NCBI GenBank assembly: GCA_963701675.1
Contig: OY969623.1
Span: 4,960,001 to 5,024,000 of the forward strand
Direction: 5' to 3'
Source: G963701675 sp963701675
Lineage (GTDB): Bacteria; Planctomycetota; Planctomycetia; Gemmatales; Gemmataceae
Length of the DNA stretch: 64,000 bases
The notes beneath the pieces are model-generated. The model saw only the letters and a program-made list of their open reading frames with translations. It did no database searches and was not told where the DNA came from. The position numbers and the translations under genes were made by a program. This document shows, in pieces, positions 63,562-64,000 of this stretch (position 1 is its first letter; each line of letters begins with the position of its first letter).

Positions 63562-64000
63562 ATGATCACCGCCAAACTTCTTCTGAACCTTGCAATCATG
63601 TTTGCGATCACTGCCCTCTTTGGCGCAGAGCGCCGGACGAGCAAGCGAAGGAGGTGCAACGGACCGGGTACACCCTGAGCGGTCCGTACACCCATCAAAA
63701 TCTCACAGTTTTCTTTATCCACGGCGCCGACCGGATCAAAGACAAGGTCTACCTCACATTGTCTGAGGCCTTGGAACAAAAGAAGGCCATTGTCCACGAG
63801 ACGAAGGAGGTGCAAGAGTTGGCCGTGGAGAACCTCTCGGCGGACGAAATACTCATTCAGTCCGGCGACATCGTCAAGGGCGGTCAACAGGATCGGATCC
63901 TAGCGATGGATTTGATTGTTCCCGCAAAGTCCGGCAAGGAACCGGTCAAGGTTGCCATCGCGTCCTTCTGTTGCGAGGCGGGACGTTGGGCTCCGCGGGG
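63562..64000 (+). pseudogene. DUF6569/ARPP-1-like protein, 3'-truncated by window, frame break after signal peptide
   Basis: A GGAGGAAC site precedes the ATG at 63562, which opens a signal peptide (MITAKLLLNLAIMFAITALFGA). This frame stops at TGA 63676. The real protein continues in another frame: GYTLSGPYTHQNLTVFFIHG, YLTLSEALEQKKAIVHET, LSADEILIQSGDIVKGGQQD and AIASFCCEAGRWAPRG, a pattern I associate with DUF6569/ARPP-1. A single missing base near 63630-63635 (CGCCGG where CGCCCGG would keep frame) explains the shift. A GTG at 63654 could instead start a leaderless version. The gene runs beyond the window. The function of the family is unknown. Confidence 0.7.

Overview
The window looks like part of a planctomycete chromosome, most likely Gemmataceae or a close relative. 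The evidence is the GC-rich coding style plus family markers: surface proteins with an LEPR-XLL-like N-terminal motif (EPLEDRTLMS), a TIGR03067-like lipocalin-type protein, a cytochrome c/WD40 protein paired with a large PPC-type secreted protein, a DUF2760/Hsp70 pair and SPFH proteins. I see no integrase, IS transposase, phage gene or CRISPR array. All family names come from reading the sequence, not from a search.

Layout. 1-2.3 kb holds the 3' part of an SbcC/Rad50-type ATPase. 2.3-16.7 kb is a minus-strand exopolysaccharide operon of 11 genes, transcribed from a Wzc-like tyrosine kinase through an initiating sugar transferase, GT2 and GT4 glycosyltransferases, a nucleotide-sugar epimerase, a Wzy/ligase-type membrane protein and a CapK-like adenylate-forming enzyme to a Wzx-type flippase. 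This is nearly a full Wzx/Wzy set, but no Wza-type exporter is in view. 17-27 kb is housekeeping and secreted proteins: DUF167, a UbiE/MenG-type methyltransferase, cytochrome-WD40, PPC protein, DUF2760-Hsp70, YciI and a protein with a HEYAH zinc motif. 27.4-33.1 kb is a minus-strand SPFH operon whose first gene fuses a heavy-metal P-type ATPase to a complete HflK-like domain, followed by an HflC-like gene, another SPFH gene and a small ACP-like protein.

33-52.6 kb is mixed: an ABC-2 permease, UbiD decarboxylase, a broken UspA, a large membrane protein, a broken SLC13 permease, DUF1579, VOC and AraC genes, ATP sulfurylase, an FMN reductase, DUF1028, QueG, a zinc-ribbon/coiled-coil membrane protein, TIGR03067, tRNA-Arg(TCT) and an aldo/keto reductase. 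52.8-63.4 kb is an array of seven surface-protein genes: one FG-GAP repeat protein with two frame breaks, five parallel beta-helix/choice-of-anchor-Q paralogues and one HAF-repeat protein. The five paralogues have nearly identical 5' and 3' ends around different middles. Most array members share an LEPR-like N-terminal motif and a short C-terminal motif (LxTADLD/Q) that crosses protein folds. The window ends inside a DUF6569/ARPP-1-like gene that also has a frame break.

Two window-wide patterns stand out. First, three intergenic inverted-repeat elements have GTAG...CTAC ends and paired hairpins like REP/BIME elements; other inverted repeats lie in the surface-protein array, one of them read through as the C-terminus of a gene. 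Second, four genes carry five single-base frame breaks. Two of these share the local context GGCACCT, so sequencing or assembly error must be separated from real decay.
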